In this document: positions 47,496 to 60,205 of the stretch, piece after piece
How positions within the stretch are numbered: the first letter of the stretch is position 1
How the letters are laid out: the number at the start of each line of letters is the position of its first letter
Origin: Spodoptera frugiperda
Lineage: Eukaryota > Arthropoda > Insecta > Lepidoptera > Noctuidae
Reading direction: 5' to 3'
NCBI RefSeq assembly: GCF_023101765.2
Contig: NC_064216.1
Span: 434,001 to 498,000, forward strand
Length of the DNA: 64,000 bases
Translations under genes and position numbers: made by a program
Notes under the pieces: generated by a model
Databases searched by the model: none
What the model saw: the letters and a program-made list of their open reading frames with translations, nothing else
Told to the model about the DNA's origin: nothing

Positions 47496-47615
47496 CTGCC
47501 GCACTCTGAGTCATTTAATGGTTACTTAACCTAAACCTTAGCAATTGTTTCCGATACAAAATCGTTACTAAGGAATAGCTTAAGTGATCATTAAATGTCT
47601 CTGAGTGCGGCAGAT
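47496..47615. mobile_element. Intact MITE (TGCCGCACTC type), copy 2
   Basis: It has inverted ends CTGCCGCACTC and GAGTGCGGCAG with inner TTTAATGG and CATTAAATG, about 120 bp overall. It matches the interrupted copy spanning 32547-34493 along its length. Confidence 0.8.
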
Positions 47616-50600
47616 AAACATACATACAATGTAATATTTACAGTCAATAACTGAAGTGCTTTAACTAATTCTTTAATAACTTCAGTACCGTATTCAGATT
47701 AGTCATTAGAACCTTTGGTCGGGAGTGGAGCCTCTGTTAACACACCCTACATAACATAACTAGTATAACATTACATACAACACCTACTTTAAGAAACTAC
47801 CGTTCAACCTGTAATGGGCCAACAAACATAATATTATATCGTCTTATAGACATCCATTCCTTTCGTAATTGAAATCCGTGGGAGTACATGGTGTATGTAT
47901 GTGTATGTAGCTATACACAGGACATATGTATGTATTTATAAACGCAGTATATAATATCATATATACTTATGTTATGTAGCTCTTCCTGAGTAGAGGCACA
48001 CGCGCACTTGGTGAAGTGGCGGCTCCAAGCTACGTGCCCAATAATAAAATGTGGCCAATTACGTATTTGTACATGTGTTGCTTTCAATCCATGTTGACAC
48101 GTTACGCATTGATAGTAATTCTACTTTTAACTTTTAAGATAAACGGCTCAGCTTCCCATATCAATGATTCCAGAAGGAATGCCAGGAATGCCAGAGCCTC
48201 TCCCGCACAGCCTCGCAAACACAACGGTTCTTCAAAAACAATTATATGATAATAATTGTGCCAAAAACGCAGTATCTCCAAATGTGACGAAGCAACGTCT
48301 TCCGATCACTTCTCAGAACGCCGCATTGAGTGGGGGACGTCGCATACCGTCGTGTATCCCTATTTAAAAGTTAATTAAGTAATAATGTACCGCAATTAGT
48401 GGGTCGGTACACGGGATGAAGGGAAGCTTTTTATTTCACCAATAAATACTTGTTATTGCACTCAATCACCACTTGGTAGATTAAAGAGATTGCCAACTGT
48501 GAGTTTAATCAAGTTAAAAAGAACTGAGTTTAGATATCGGAACACTAGCCTGGAGGCTCGCCCCGGGCCGTGGCGGCTCCGTGAGCTGTATCATTAATGG
48601 CTTGCCATACAGTATTATTCATTGAGTTATTAAATCTACGAATCGTGTCTACAGTAAAGATGTAATCTCACTGAAAAACGATCCACGCATGCAGTAAATT
48701 TTGTTATAAATCATTAGTTAATGTGCGCGGATCTTGCACGAGTCATCCATTAGCCTTTACATGTTTTCAATTTCAAAGTCAAGTCGAATACTTTTAACAA
48801 AATTGTCCGCTGCATGAAAGAGCGGCTTCACTAAATGCATGGCGATAAACATCTACATTGATAGTCTCCTTTTATTTCAATATCGACACTCGACAAAAAT
48901 AAAAACTTGCCGACGATACTGTGTTATCTTAATACGTATCTTTACATCGGGCCTGGGATCGACTGCATATACATGAATAATACTTATATACATACGAATA
49001 CATATCAAGTTATCAAAAACCAGTATAATCTGACCGTTGAATGTGTGGAAAGATCGTACAAAGCGGGACCAGGATAAACTGGTTATGTATAGCTCGGGGT
49101 GCATTCGTCCATGTGTCGATGTACCTATACTATGTAGTAACTGCACATTTATTTAAGTGTTCTATAAGAAAAACCTGTCGGATAGCCTCCTATTGTTATT
49201 TTACTTTCCTTCCTTGAAATATAACTGATGCCATACCTGTTCATATTTTATTGTTTTACGACCATATCGACTGTGTATGTGTCCATTGCTGGTCGGCCAC
49301 TAATAATGTAGTGGGTATTTGATGGTTAATGCGCAATGTATGTGGAATAGATTGATAGGCTCTGGAGCTAGCATGTTGTGGTGCAAGGTATAGCCTCAGG
49401 CTACGATCTCTGGTCCGTAGTGCCTGGTACAGGTATTGTCTGCGGTCTAAGTCATAAAATATTTGTTAAAAGTTATTTGATTGTAGTTTGCTAGTTACAA
49501 TTTTAATCTAATTAACGTATTTAGTTTCTACAAATCTCTTATGAGTTTCATGCATTTTGGTTTGCAATATGTTCGTTGATTTTTCTTTTCCATTCAAACT
49601 CAATTTGCTTTTTGTAAAGGTTTCTATTGCTGACCAGTGTGACTAGTAGGGTTATGAACATCATACCTACTTTCATTTTCCATCACCTCGTAACATTGAC
49701 AGTAACGTGATATACCTCGATATAATCTTACAACTTGCACCATTCCCATAATAGCTTATTAAGAACGTTCTTGGGATGTTTCAAGAAGGTTAGCTGCGGT
49801 GCGCTGGCGCAAGAATGTATTACCTATCTATGTACATCAACCTACCCTATTCTGACTAATTTCTTCAATTCATTTTCAATTGTAATCCGTAATAATAGAG
49901 TTGGAAATCTTTAACTGGACAATAAAGGATTTATAGTTTTGCAGTCCTATAGAGTCAAAGTCGTCATGTCTTCAAAGACCCGTTTTATTCACATTATTAA
50001 GTACATATAAGCTTTTTGTGGTCCTTACATAATAGGAATATTGTTTCTGATTGTGATCGAAAAAGCCGGTCATCATTTCCTTGGTAGTAAATATCTTGTT
50101 GTTTTCATCGTATCGTCACGTCTTTCCATCCTCGAGTAGGTGGGCAGAGGTTAACATTTCGACACGATTTATTATCATTATTTGAAAACTCTTAAAGTTA
50201 AGTTATATTATGAGAATTTGAGGAGAAAATAATTGATGAGGTTTCCATAAAACTGTGAAGAATTTCTTGACCCTATAATTTTATACGCATTAGCTCTTTT
50301 TAGAGGACCTCGTACCCTTTATTATTACTAACGGGGCACAATAACCGCTAGTAACAAATCCATGGAATTTTGAAGGATCTATTTCATTTCATTATATTTA
50401 AAAGATCATCTCTATTATGGAGCTATTAGGATTATTTTAGTTGCAGATATCCTCATGAGATAAAATACTGGACATTATAGAACGGATAGTTTATATTATT
50501 GTCATATTTACGATGGAACTTTGGGGAATAGAGAGTACCTATAGTTCCCTAAGAAAAAGAGAACCGTCCGAACCAGGCGAGGTGCTTTTGCTGGCGGGCT

Positions 50601-52424
50601 TTCTGGCTAACAGTTGTTTGTTGAAATTTTTTCCATGTTTATTTAAGAATTTTTATTTATTCTGTTATTATAGTTACAGAAGTCGCACATATGTAGGTAT
50701 CACTTATCATGTCATCACCATATTTAAAAAATACAACGAAATAGAAAGTTATTGAAAAACTTTAAATAAAGACACCCCACACGAAGTACCACAACTAAGT
50801 ACATTATTAACAATAGTTCTCACATACCTCAGTAATAAGTGTTAATAACATTACTGAGTTAATAGCCGGGGAACCGAACCCGTCATTTTGTGCCCAATTA
50901 CATAATAATACCCTCTTTGGGCAGAAGAATGGGAAATATTGTCCAGTCATCTACACTAATGCGAGAGCTAGGGCACATGCCGGAACTTTACATTAGCTCA
51001 TTATTTCATTAAAGGGTCGACATGAGATCGAACCTATTTTTTATCCTTTAGACTACAGTATATCTTACTATCTACTACTACCTAGGTACCCAGTATTGTC
51101 GTTATATTACATGTATGCCTGCCTAGTACAAATTGGAACAGGATGGTTCTAGTTAGTAAGAATGAGACTAACTTATCACCTTACCCAGAGCGGGAGATTT
51201 GATGATTGCCTCCTTTCAAAATAGCTTCCTAGCTGGCATGTCTACTTGGTTAAACAGCGTTAGCTTGGTTCTAGCGAAAAGCATTCATGATATAAGTATT
51301 TCCACATACCTATAGTGTTTTGAGATTTCTCGACTTTCTCCAGCAACTCAATAAATCAAATATTTCACTGAAAGTGATAATCAACACAGTCAATAACAAA
51401 CTATATCACAATTAGCTTAAGATTATTTTTTGTTTGCCAAGCGAATTCTATACTCTTTCATGTCAAACACTTGTAAAAATAAATACGTTTACTTGTAAAT
51501 GCATACGTTGCAGCACCTCCCCCCATAAATAAAACTTGAAGGCGCAAGGCGTAACCTTCATTAATAAAATTATACTTTATCACTGCTTTCTTAATCGACT
51601 GCCGATTACCATATTAATTGATAGTCGACTGAACGCGACGGTGGCGCCACCTGCTTACAACTTATTAAGTAATTGTGTTTGTATTTGTAATTACTTAATG
51701 GAAAAGATATGGCTTTTTGTCTCTTTAAGAATTAAGCTATAGGACTTGGGAGTTACTTTTTTAAAATAACAGTCTTTTAATTGTGTCATTTGAAAATTAA
51801 CAAAGAAGCTCTTCGTAGATCTTCGATTTGATTTTGATCTTTAATGATTTGATCAGCGAGCTTTCGTACAGTTACGTTCATTCTAAGAAAATCTTCTCTT
51901 AGATCTATTAATTTTATTACATTCCATGTACTGTATTCAGCCCGTTACTAAATACAGATACCGTATGTAAACCTCTACGTACGCTGTACAGTATACAGCC
52001 AACGAGGAAACATCAACTTGTACAAACGTGCCATTATCTGTGATTTGTAGAAATGTTGAAATTTGCGTGCCAACGTTATCGAGCACTCTGCCTACCCCCG
52101 GGGCAGAGGGAGCGAGTGCACATAATTGTGGCTCAGAGCTTGCATGCCCATCTCAGAGATGTGTATCTTAGAAAAAAGGTTAGTTGAAAGATTATAAACA
52201 TACCATACATTTAAAGTTAAGTAAAAACTTGTAAAATGAATGACTCTAGATGCTTTCCACTTTAGCATCAGATCTGCTGGATTGATTGGGGATAAGTGAG
52301 AAATGGCACGGATTAGCAATATTGATACAAATCAGGCATCCATTTACTGTGCTGTGTGTATTAACATTGATAAAGATGGATTGCTATCAGATAAAGAGTG
52401 CATACGAACATTAAGCCTACAGGT
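47616..52424. other. Non-coding stretch, no gene recognised
   Basis: This is AT-rich, with some GC-richer short blocks (about 48540-48600). Frames at 48016-48249 and 49146-48877 have no recognisable domain. No repeat boundary could be set. Confidence 0.4.
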
Positions 52425-52545
52425 TTTTTTATGGAATAGGTGGCAAACGAGCAGACGAGTCACCTGATGGTAAGCGATTAGCACCGCCCATGGACACCCG
52501 CAACACCAAAGGATTCACAGGTGCGGTGCCGGCTTTTTAAAAAGG
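52425..52545 (-). repeat. LINE-associated 3' repeat fragment
   Basis: The order is a T-run, ATGGAATAGGTGGCAAACG, CACCTGATGGTAAGCGATTA, GCCCATGGACACCCGCAAC and GTGCGGTGCCGGCTTTTTAA. It is a very common lepidopteran LINE 3'-end type, with the T-run marking the poly(A) end of a minus-strand element. A partial relative is at 45119-45295. Confidence 0.7.
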
Positions 52546-54254
52546 TAACATGCTCTTTCATGAAGGGTTTGAAGGTCGTATCAAGATAGTAGAAATACCT
52601 AAGACTTAGAGGCTAAGACTCAGAGAAAACTTTTTAAATTTTAGTAGTACCCAGGTTTAGAACCTATTGAATAACTTACCAAACACCAAACAGAACATAA
52701 TATATCTTTCACTACAGGAAAGAGAGATTATCAACTGTGCTCCAAATATACCTCAGCCGGGATAAGTACCTCAACTAACACGAACGTGTGAACGCTTCAC
52801 ACAATAGGCACCGCTGCACCGATTGCTATTCAAATAAACAGAACGCAGAACAGTTGCCTCGAACGCGTATCGAACATGTATATGAGTGCCACGTTATAGA
52901 TCATTACTGTGTGATACGAATGCTGTATGAAGAATTGACAGGGCTTCGTTCCTGTAATACATTGATTTTTCCTCTTTAAGTAGGTGCTTTTAGTTTAGGA
53001 AATCTTGTCTTATAAATGATATGCCAGCCCTAGCCTAAGAGACACATGCTGCAAATTCAGATTTCTTGCTAATTCTTTGTTGGTATCTTCATCAGTAACC
53101 ATTTGAACAATTTTTTTATTCCATTTCGCAACTAATGATTTCAATTTCAACCCTCATTAGACACGACAGTTTAAATTTTAAAGAAACAATCGAATAACAC
53201 TTTAAAATATAATCGAAGCCAATCACCGGCCTGTAAGACTTTAATACCATCAGAGTGCCGGAAAACAAAATGTAAATGATATCCCGTATTTTTTAAACCA
53301 ATCTTTATTCAATTTTAACAATTAACGAAACAAAAAAACCTTTCGAAATAACATTCTGTGTTCCGAGCGTCGCTTGCGCAGACGGAGTACAAACGCGCCG
53401 CGGCATCACTGTGAACACTTTAATAAAGGCACGGCCATTACATTAAACAGCCAATTAGTGATAAATGTTATAATAAAACTAATTCTGTTGGTTTTGGTCG
53501 TTTCCGCGTCCGTCACGGCTTCATTTACGAGCTACGGTTGAGGCCGAAAGTGTTAAACCATTGAACTGCGATAACTTGTTACTTGTTCATAGAGTTGGTT
53601 GTGTTTTTGTGGTTAACGTAATTAAGGCTTTGGGTGTAAAGCTCAATTACTATTATATGTGTGAGATGTTTGAGATATGTCTAGCTGTTCAAAACTACAC
53701 CTTTTCGGTACGCAAAAAACATGACTCTAACTTCTAATGAATCTATTAATTTAGCAAGATATGTTTTCTAAGAAAGTTAAGTCTTTAATTTGGTGACTTT
53801 ACATGTCTATACCTAATGTACTAAATCACCATTAATTTATAACATCGTAACCAAGCTCGCAGTTTCCTTGAAAGATATAACCGCAGATCTCTTAAGTTAA
53901 ACTCTAATTGAATACTGCTAGTAGTTTAATTTCCATTGCATTTTAAAGTATCGTATAAATAGTTGGGGCAACATTTCACTGGTGCAGTTACGGAGATAAA
54001 GGCCGACATATATCTGTTACACGATCGACGTGCGCACTCCGTCGATATATCTTACTGAATGAAGAAATTGCGGAATTCAGAAGGTCTATTCCTAACAAAA
54101 ATGGTGTAGTAGGCTGTGGTGTAGTGTTTGTCCACATTAATGTAATTCAAGGGTGAAGATCAAGAGTGACTGTCAAGGATAGAAACTTGATTTCGATCAA
54201 TCACATTGATTAAACAAAAATTTTCAATAACATAACATGTATACTACAAATTCT
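52546..54254. other. Non-coding stretch with a homeodomain-like site cluster
   Basis: No gene is supported. The stretch 53290-53560 alternates GC-rich segments with AACAATTAACG, AATAAAGG, CCATTACATTAAAC and CCAATTAGTG, resembling an enhancer rather than repeat DNA. The regulatory role is a guess from composition. Confidence 0.35.
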
Positions 54255-54875
54255 TGATAATAAATGAATTGAGTTTCTATCGACATTGGATTCTATAAGA
54301 CTCGAGAAGATATCGTAAAGTGAACAAAATTTCACAATACGCCTACTTTTTTAGAGGAATAAAAGTTGTGGTGTTACTATATTTATGTAGATCAGTCCAC
54401 AGGGTACTTCTGTTATTTCCCACTTTGTGATATAATTCCGATATCGAGCGGTACGTTTAACATTACTCCAACAGAAACAAGATTTCCTATTACAATAATG
54501 ATACAGTTACAGTGCTTAAATATACTAGAACTAAAATATTAATAACAGTATAAAACAGTAATTTGGAAATGCATTATTTGATAGTCAAACAACTTTACAC
54601 CGATCTAGGTTTAATGAAAAAAATCATTATGAATTCTAGGCCATAAATGAATAATGAATGAATAAAATAAAAAAATAAAAGATAATGAATGAATCGAGTT
54701 TCTGTATCGACTTTGGATTTGATAAGATTCGAGAAGATATTGGAAAGTGAACAACATTTCATAATACGTATACCTTTTTTAGGGAATAAAAGTGATGGTG
54801 TTACCTTATTTATGTAGATCAGTCCACAGGGTACAACTTCTGTTATTTCCCACTTTGTGATATAATTCCGATATC
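54255..54875. repeat. Diverged direct duplication of about 190 bp
   Basis: Blocks 54261-54445 and 54681-54875 align along their length. Shared strings include TATTTATGTAGATCAGTCCA, CAGGGTAC, CTGTTATTTCCCACTTTGTG and ATATAATTCCGATATC. The offset is about 425 bp and differences are scattered substitutions and small indels. No frame is conserved between the two. Confidence 0.85.
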
Positions 54876-57800
54876 AACCGCATTCGCTATCAACGCCGAC
54901 ACATCTACAAGTGCGCCGGCGCAGGTTTTATAACACACTTGTTACTCTTAGTAAATGGGTTCTCTATTGGCTAATATCCACGATTCGAAGACATTTTAGT
55001 CTCTAATCAAACGGTTTTTAGGAAATGTTACCAGTATTATTAGACCAAACTTATTAACTAAACAGCTAAAATCAGACCTAGATCAAATCAAAACTTACAT
55101 AGGTAAGCACGCTAGGCAATTTAAGGTTACATTTTGAAATTCTGAAAAACAGCTTGTAGTGAAAATTGGATAACATTAAAACGTCTATCTTACGAGATAG
55201 TATTCGGAAAAGTTAGCAATAAAACATAAAACGTTTCAATATAAATATTAATGTTCCTTGCTTCTCTTCTGGGTAACACTTAAACATGCCATTTAGCTTC
55301 AGAACGAGTAAATAAATAGCTGTTTATATTGCCCAACTATAAAACTGTAGCAGCCAGCGCTGTGCCACCGTGGGTTATACGGCGATGCTTGCTGAGATAG
55401 CCTTCTAAGTGCTAACCTTAAGTTTATGATCCCTGACCTTAGTTGACGCTACTGCGCTGCGGTCCAATTAAAGATAAAGAATAAAAGCTATTTTAGCTTG
55501 TTCTGTGACAATAAGCTTTATGACTTTTTTTTTGGTTTTGCTACAACAAACGTATGACTAATAATAAACAAAAACGTGCTTACTATTGGCGTGAAAAAAT
55601 ACTGTTTTCTTGGACAGTTTTCATTTAATAACTTAAACAAATAGGCATATAAAATTTCACTTTTCAGAAGTGAGAGTCAAGATGTTACATAAATAACAAA
55701 TAGTCAGTCAATAGTCCTCCACAAAATAAACAATTTCTTTGTTTTACACTTTAAATCTAAATCAACATGGTGAGTACAAAACTTGCCTGTCATTTTCACG
55801 CCTCCCGCCATGACAGTTATGTTCGAAAACACGCACTTGTTCGACAGACGGCAAATAAAAATGGCGCACGCGCACGCTGACCGTTATCGAACCGAATTCG
55901 AAAGTTTAAACTTGGAACGTTTGGCGAGAGTTTGTAAAGTCGTGAGGGACTACGTCCTATTGGTTGATGTGGAAACTGAAATATGATGTAAAGTGGAGGT
56001 TTTACGAGGTTGTAGTGGTTTGGCTTTAGGCTAGAAAGTGTTCAGTGGTTCCGTAGTTATTGCTGCACTACATGTGTAGTGGTTCTACTGCTGGGTCGCT
56101 TTAAGTATCAAATTAAGCTTTATGTAATCGACCTACCTAAAGCACCTACTATATTTAATTTATTAATTTAAAGTAAGATAGTATCACATTCCAGTCATCA
56201 AACCAAAGCGTTATACATTTAATAATTAAAATTAATTCGAGAATAAATAATAAAACAATAAGAGACAAATAGTACGAATAAAACGAATACAAAACGATAT
56301 ATCTTAAATGGATAATCATAAATATGTGTAGGAGACATTTTATATAATAAGTATATACCTATCTTCTTTTTTAGATGTAGATGGCCAAAAAAATGTTTAG
56401 CCACATAAAACTTACTCTTTTATTTACGCTACCAGTCTGTCGTAAAGATTACCAACGTCGACATTTAACGTGTGTACTACAGGGCAGTGTACGCGCAACA
56501 TCCGTTAAATTCGGAACTAATCGTAGCACATGATCCGGTGTTAGCGTTACGCAGAGCTGCGCCCGCGCCGGTTAACGTTACATCTCGTTATGATGCACTT
56601 TGTTACATGATATCAATGATGACATCTCAACGAGTTACGTGGATGTGTGATGTGTTTAATAGTGTAAATATCATCGAATTCCCGTCGTCGTTTAAAGATG
56701 TAGCTCTAATTAAAAAGATCATGAAAATACCACCCTCCAGCTAGGAATTAGATGATGATTCAGCTGATAATATTGATTAAACAAACTCCTATATTTCAGG
56801 ACACAAGGTACTTACTAAACTAGAAAATAGGGTACCTAAGCAATGATTTACGTGACGTTTAGTTGATATAGACCTAGAAGTTCAATCCAAAAACTGGGTG
56901 ATCACTTGATCAGAGTAGGAGCATAACGACCAAGTAATGAACGACAGGATGAAATATCCTACTTCATAGAACTCAGCGATATCTACATAATACATCAAGG
57001 ATATACCTTAATTTATGCACATGTTTTCCACTCGTCACAGAAAACGTAACTCTAAAATATCATACACTAAAGTCCAATTTTGAATAAAGTAAAAAAATCC
57101 TTGTTTTAGCCCATGAACATGCCATTGTGTGGACACAGAAATAAATGATGCGTTCATCAAGGACTCTATATCGGTAACAATAAGGTAGTTTATCAAATGG
57201 CCCGGTGCTGGAAGTATGTTGGTGTGTTGTTATTCAAATTTCGCGTCGGTACAGTCCGGCTGACAACTCTATAGTTTTGCCCGGCGGATTCTCCCGTTGT
57301 TTTATTTTGTTCGTGATAAATGCGCGTGCTTTGTGTTCGTATGCTATGGAAAATGGGAATGCCTGAGAACAGTACATCGCAGTATATTTCACGAGAAATA
57401 CCGACGTGAATCGTTTCCTTGTGTTCATTCGGCAGAATGGCGATGCCTGGTTATCTTATGTCTGGTTCATTTGTTTTGATTGCAATTTGCCCAAACCAGC
57501 ATTTATTGTCGGCGACGAGTCCTCTGATTACTTATGTGCTCGCGTAAAATTACCATTTTAAATATATGGTCGCCAATTAAAATCCTGCTAAAGATAACCG
57601 AGCTGCGTTCTAATGCGATCATCATTAAATTAACCCATAAATTAGCGTATCTTTTAAGGATTAAGCAATAAAATCTGTCGCCATAAATCTTTCTCCCAAT
57701 AATAATATTGAGGTGTGCATTTCTTAACGTGTGAAGTAATTTAACTAATCAGTCAAGCATTTGATCACGGAACCTCATGGCGCCTCTTTCGTAATAAAAA

Positions 57801-60044
57801 GTACAGAAATAATTGACGGAGAAACAAATATTCACACGCGATTCCCATTTGTACAAATAACGCACAGATATTTGGAAAGCGTTACAAACAGATAAGGTTA
57901 TGTGAAAGACTATTAATCGCCGGCGACTGTCTGAGACTCCAAATTATTCAAAACTTGTTTTATTTTATCCAAAGGTCATCAGACGATTGCATTATTTTGC
58001 CGAAAATCGGTAAATGCCAGCGATACGCGCAGTCACGCAAATGTCAGACGAATTATCTGCTTATTTAGGTTTGAAAGAGATTTATGGCATAATTCACGAT
58101 AGTAGTACATTGTTATTTTATAGTGAAGACATTGGAAGTTTGTAAACTAGAATCAGAACACCTCGTTATGTGTTCCGAGATGGTGGTTAACACCTCGGGG
58201 GTATGTTTAGCACCTCACTTCCCTGTAATCAGGATGACGCTTGTCGTGGCCAAATGATAGCAATTTGGGAATGCGGGGGACACATCAACACCGTTATCGA
58301 GGAGGAGAGTTTGTGTCAGCTGATGAATTAGTTGTGAAAATGTCCTTCTTATTAAAGCACATTGTCCAAAATTACACAAATATAATATAAATCGTATCTG
58401 CTCTGTATTTTATGGCTAGAATAATTCTAGGCTCAAAAAATAGTAGTTAAGTTAGGTAAAATCCCAAACAATAAAGATTAAAGATTTCATTCAACAATAA
58501 AAACTTGTAAAAAAGCAACAACATTCTCATATCACACATTAAAATATTTATCTTCTACAGAAACCTGTTCACAAATCCTAATATAAATTTTATTTCGGTA
58601 TAAACGTCGATGTTATTATTATTTCCTTAATCTGTAGACACTCTGTGATATATTGATGAAACTGCCATTTTGATGACCGCTCATATATTGTAATAATATT
58701 TTTATAGCTATTCTACCCCGAATCGTATGTTAAACAAAATAATAAATGATTTTCAATATATCGTAGTAAACTAAAAACAAAATTTTAGAAAACACCTTAC
58801 TTTACCAAAACATATTTTCGCCAACCCGTATTTAGCAAGCGTCGGATTAATGCTCATATATCTTCTCTGAGTAAGAAGAGGCATTTGGTCAGCAATGGCC
58901 ATTTACAGACTGTTAATGATGTATGTAATATGTATACACAATTTTTAAAGAAACACGAAATCCAAAAAGTTTCGAAGGTAATCAAACTCAATCAACCATC
59001 ACCGACCCATTACAGTATTTTCTACTTGGTAGTTGCTACGAGGTATATATTACCTAACACTCTAAATTAAAACTTTTATAAAGCACTGGTTTGCAGGTAT
59101 AAATTCCTCATAGAAATATGACTGTTGCAAGAAAAGTAAGCATAATTCAAGACAAGATGAATGGAAAATTGATACAACAGATACTCGTGTAGCCGCCAAA
59201 ACACTACAGATTTAAGTTTTATGGTGTCCCATAAATAAATTAAGTCAAAGCACAGATAAAATCGTGTCGCAATTAATTGTAAGTGTTCTTAAGTATGGCG
59301 GCCATTTATAAGACCACCACGTTGCCGGCGCAAGCGCAGGTGTGAGTCCTCTCACTCCATACGTCTTGCAGATTAGCCCACTTTATATACAACGCCTCAG
59401 ATAAACCCTCTTGTGTTGACACGTTTGTATGAGCGAGGGATTAATCTGACACTCGTGTCTGTTTGTCAGTCCGTCAGTCTGTTTGTTTTGGTTCGAGTTT
59501 ATAGCTGTCGTTTGTGAGGCGGAATAATCTCCGGATTACATTTTTTTATGTTGAGGCTTTATGGGACTGAGAGATAATAGAGCTTGTTTTTTAAGATAAC
59601 CGTACAGTATGATGAATTATTCTTATTAATTATTTACTGATTTTGATAATTTAGATTCGAGAATTCGACGAAATAAATTATAGGTTGAGAAATTCATAGT
59701 TCTCTCTATACATAATTTTGTTCTATTCTTATGCAAAACACGCATAACTTGGCCATAATTATACTTTCCAATCCATAATAATATGTTTCCAATAGACGAT
59801 CTTTGGAATTGGTAGGCGTCGCGTCGGATGATCATAAATATTTTACGTCGCAATAAAAGACTGCCTGTGACAGATATAAGATACTTATTAAAATAAAGAT
59901 GTTACTTTCTAGTGAAAAAAAGACCTCCAAAAGATTACCTTTCAAAATGTTTGAAATCTGTCTTAGGATAAGGTTACAACTAATACTTTGGTGCAACTAT
60001 ATTAAAAAACATTAAAAAAAACATAAACTTTTTTAATTATTACG
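54876..60044. other. Non-coding stretch, no gene recognised
   Basis: Several stretches (57230-57430, 57540-57950, 59290-59540) are more mixed in base content and hold sites such as TAATTA, CCATTTTAAATA, CAATAAAA and GGATTAATC. Frames at 55783-55986 and 56472-56744 have no recognisable domain. Confidence 0.35.
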
Positions 60045-60205
60045 TCTGTCGCGCTGCTACTGACAATCGCCGCGTCATGTGTCGCGGAATGCTGCTCATG
60101 AATATGAGCCTCTAGCATGGCTTGAAACTAGTCTAGTTCCTCGTCAAACAGTTAACATAATATAATAATTAATTTAGTATGTCTTACGAAAGTTATAATA
60201 AAATT
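60045..60205. mobile_element. Palindromic MITE, copy 3 (half element)
   Basis: The right arm is kept (CATGGCTTGAAACTAGTCTA, then ACATAATATAATAATTAATT and AGTATGTCTTACGAAAGTTA). The centre (CGCTGCTACTGACAATCGCC) matches the middle of the copy at 12464-12720, while the left arm is missing. Confidence 0.75.

Noticed and set aside
55767..55776. ATG directly followed by GTGAGTAC, which could be a one-codon start exon
   Set aside because: The motif is short and expected by chance, and no downstream acceptor with a coding frame was found in the window.
56472..56744. 90-residue plus-strand open frame in a GC-richer stretch
   Set aside because: No family signature was recognised and no promoter or splice signals were convincing. 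It is left as a chance frame.
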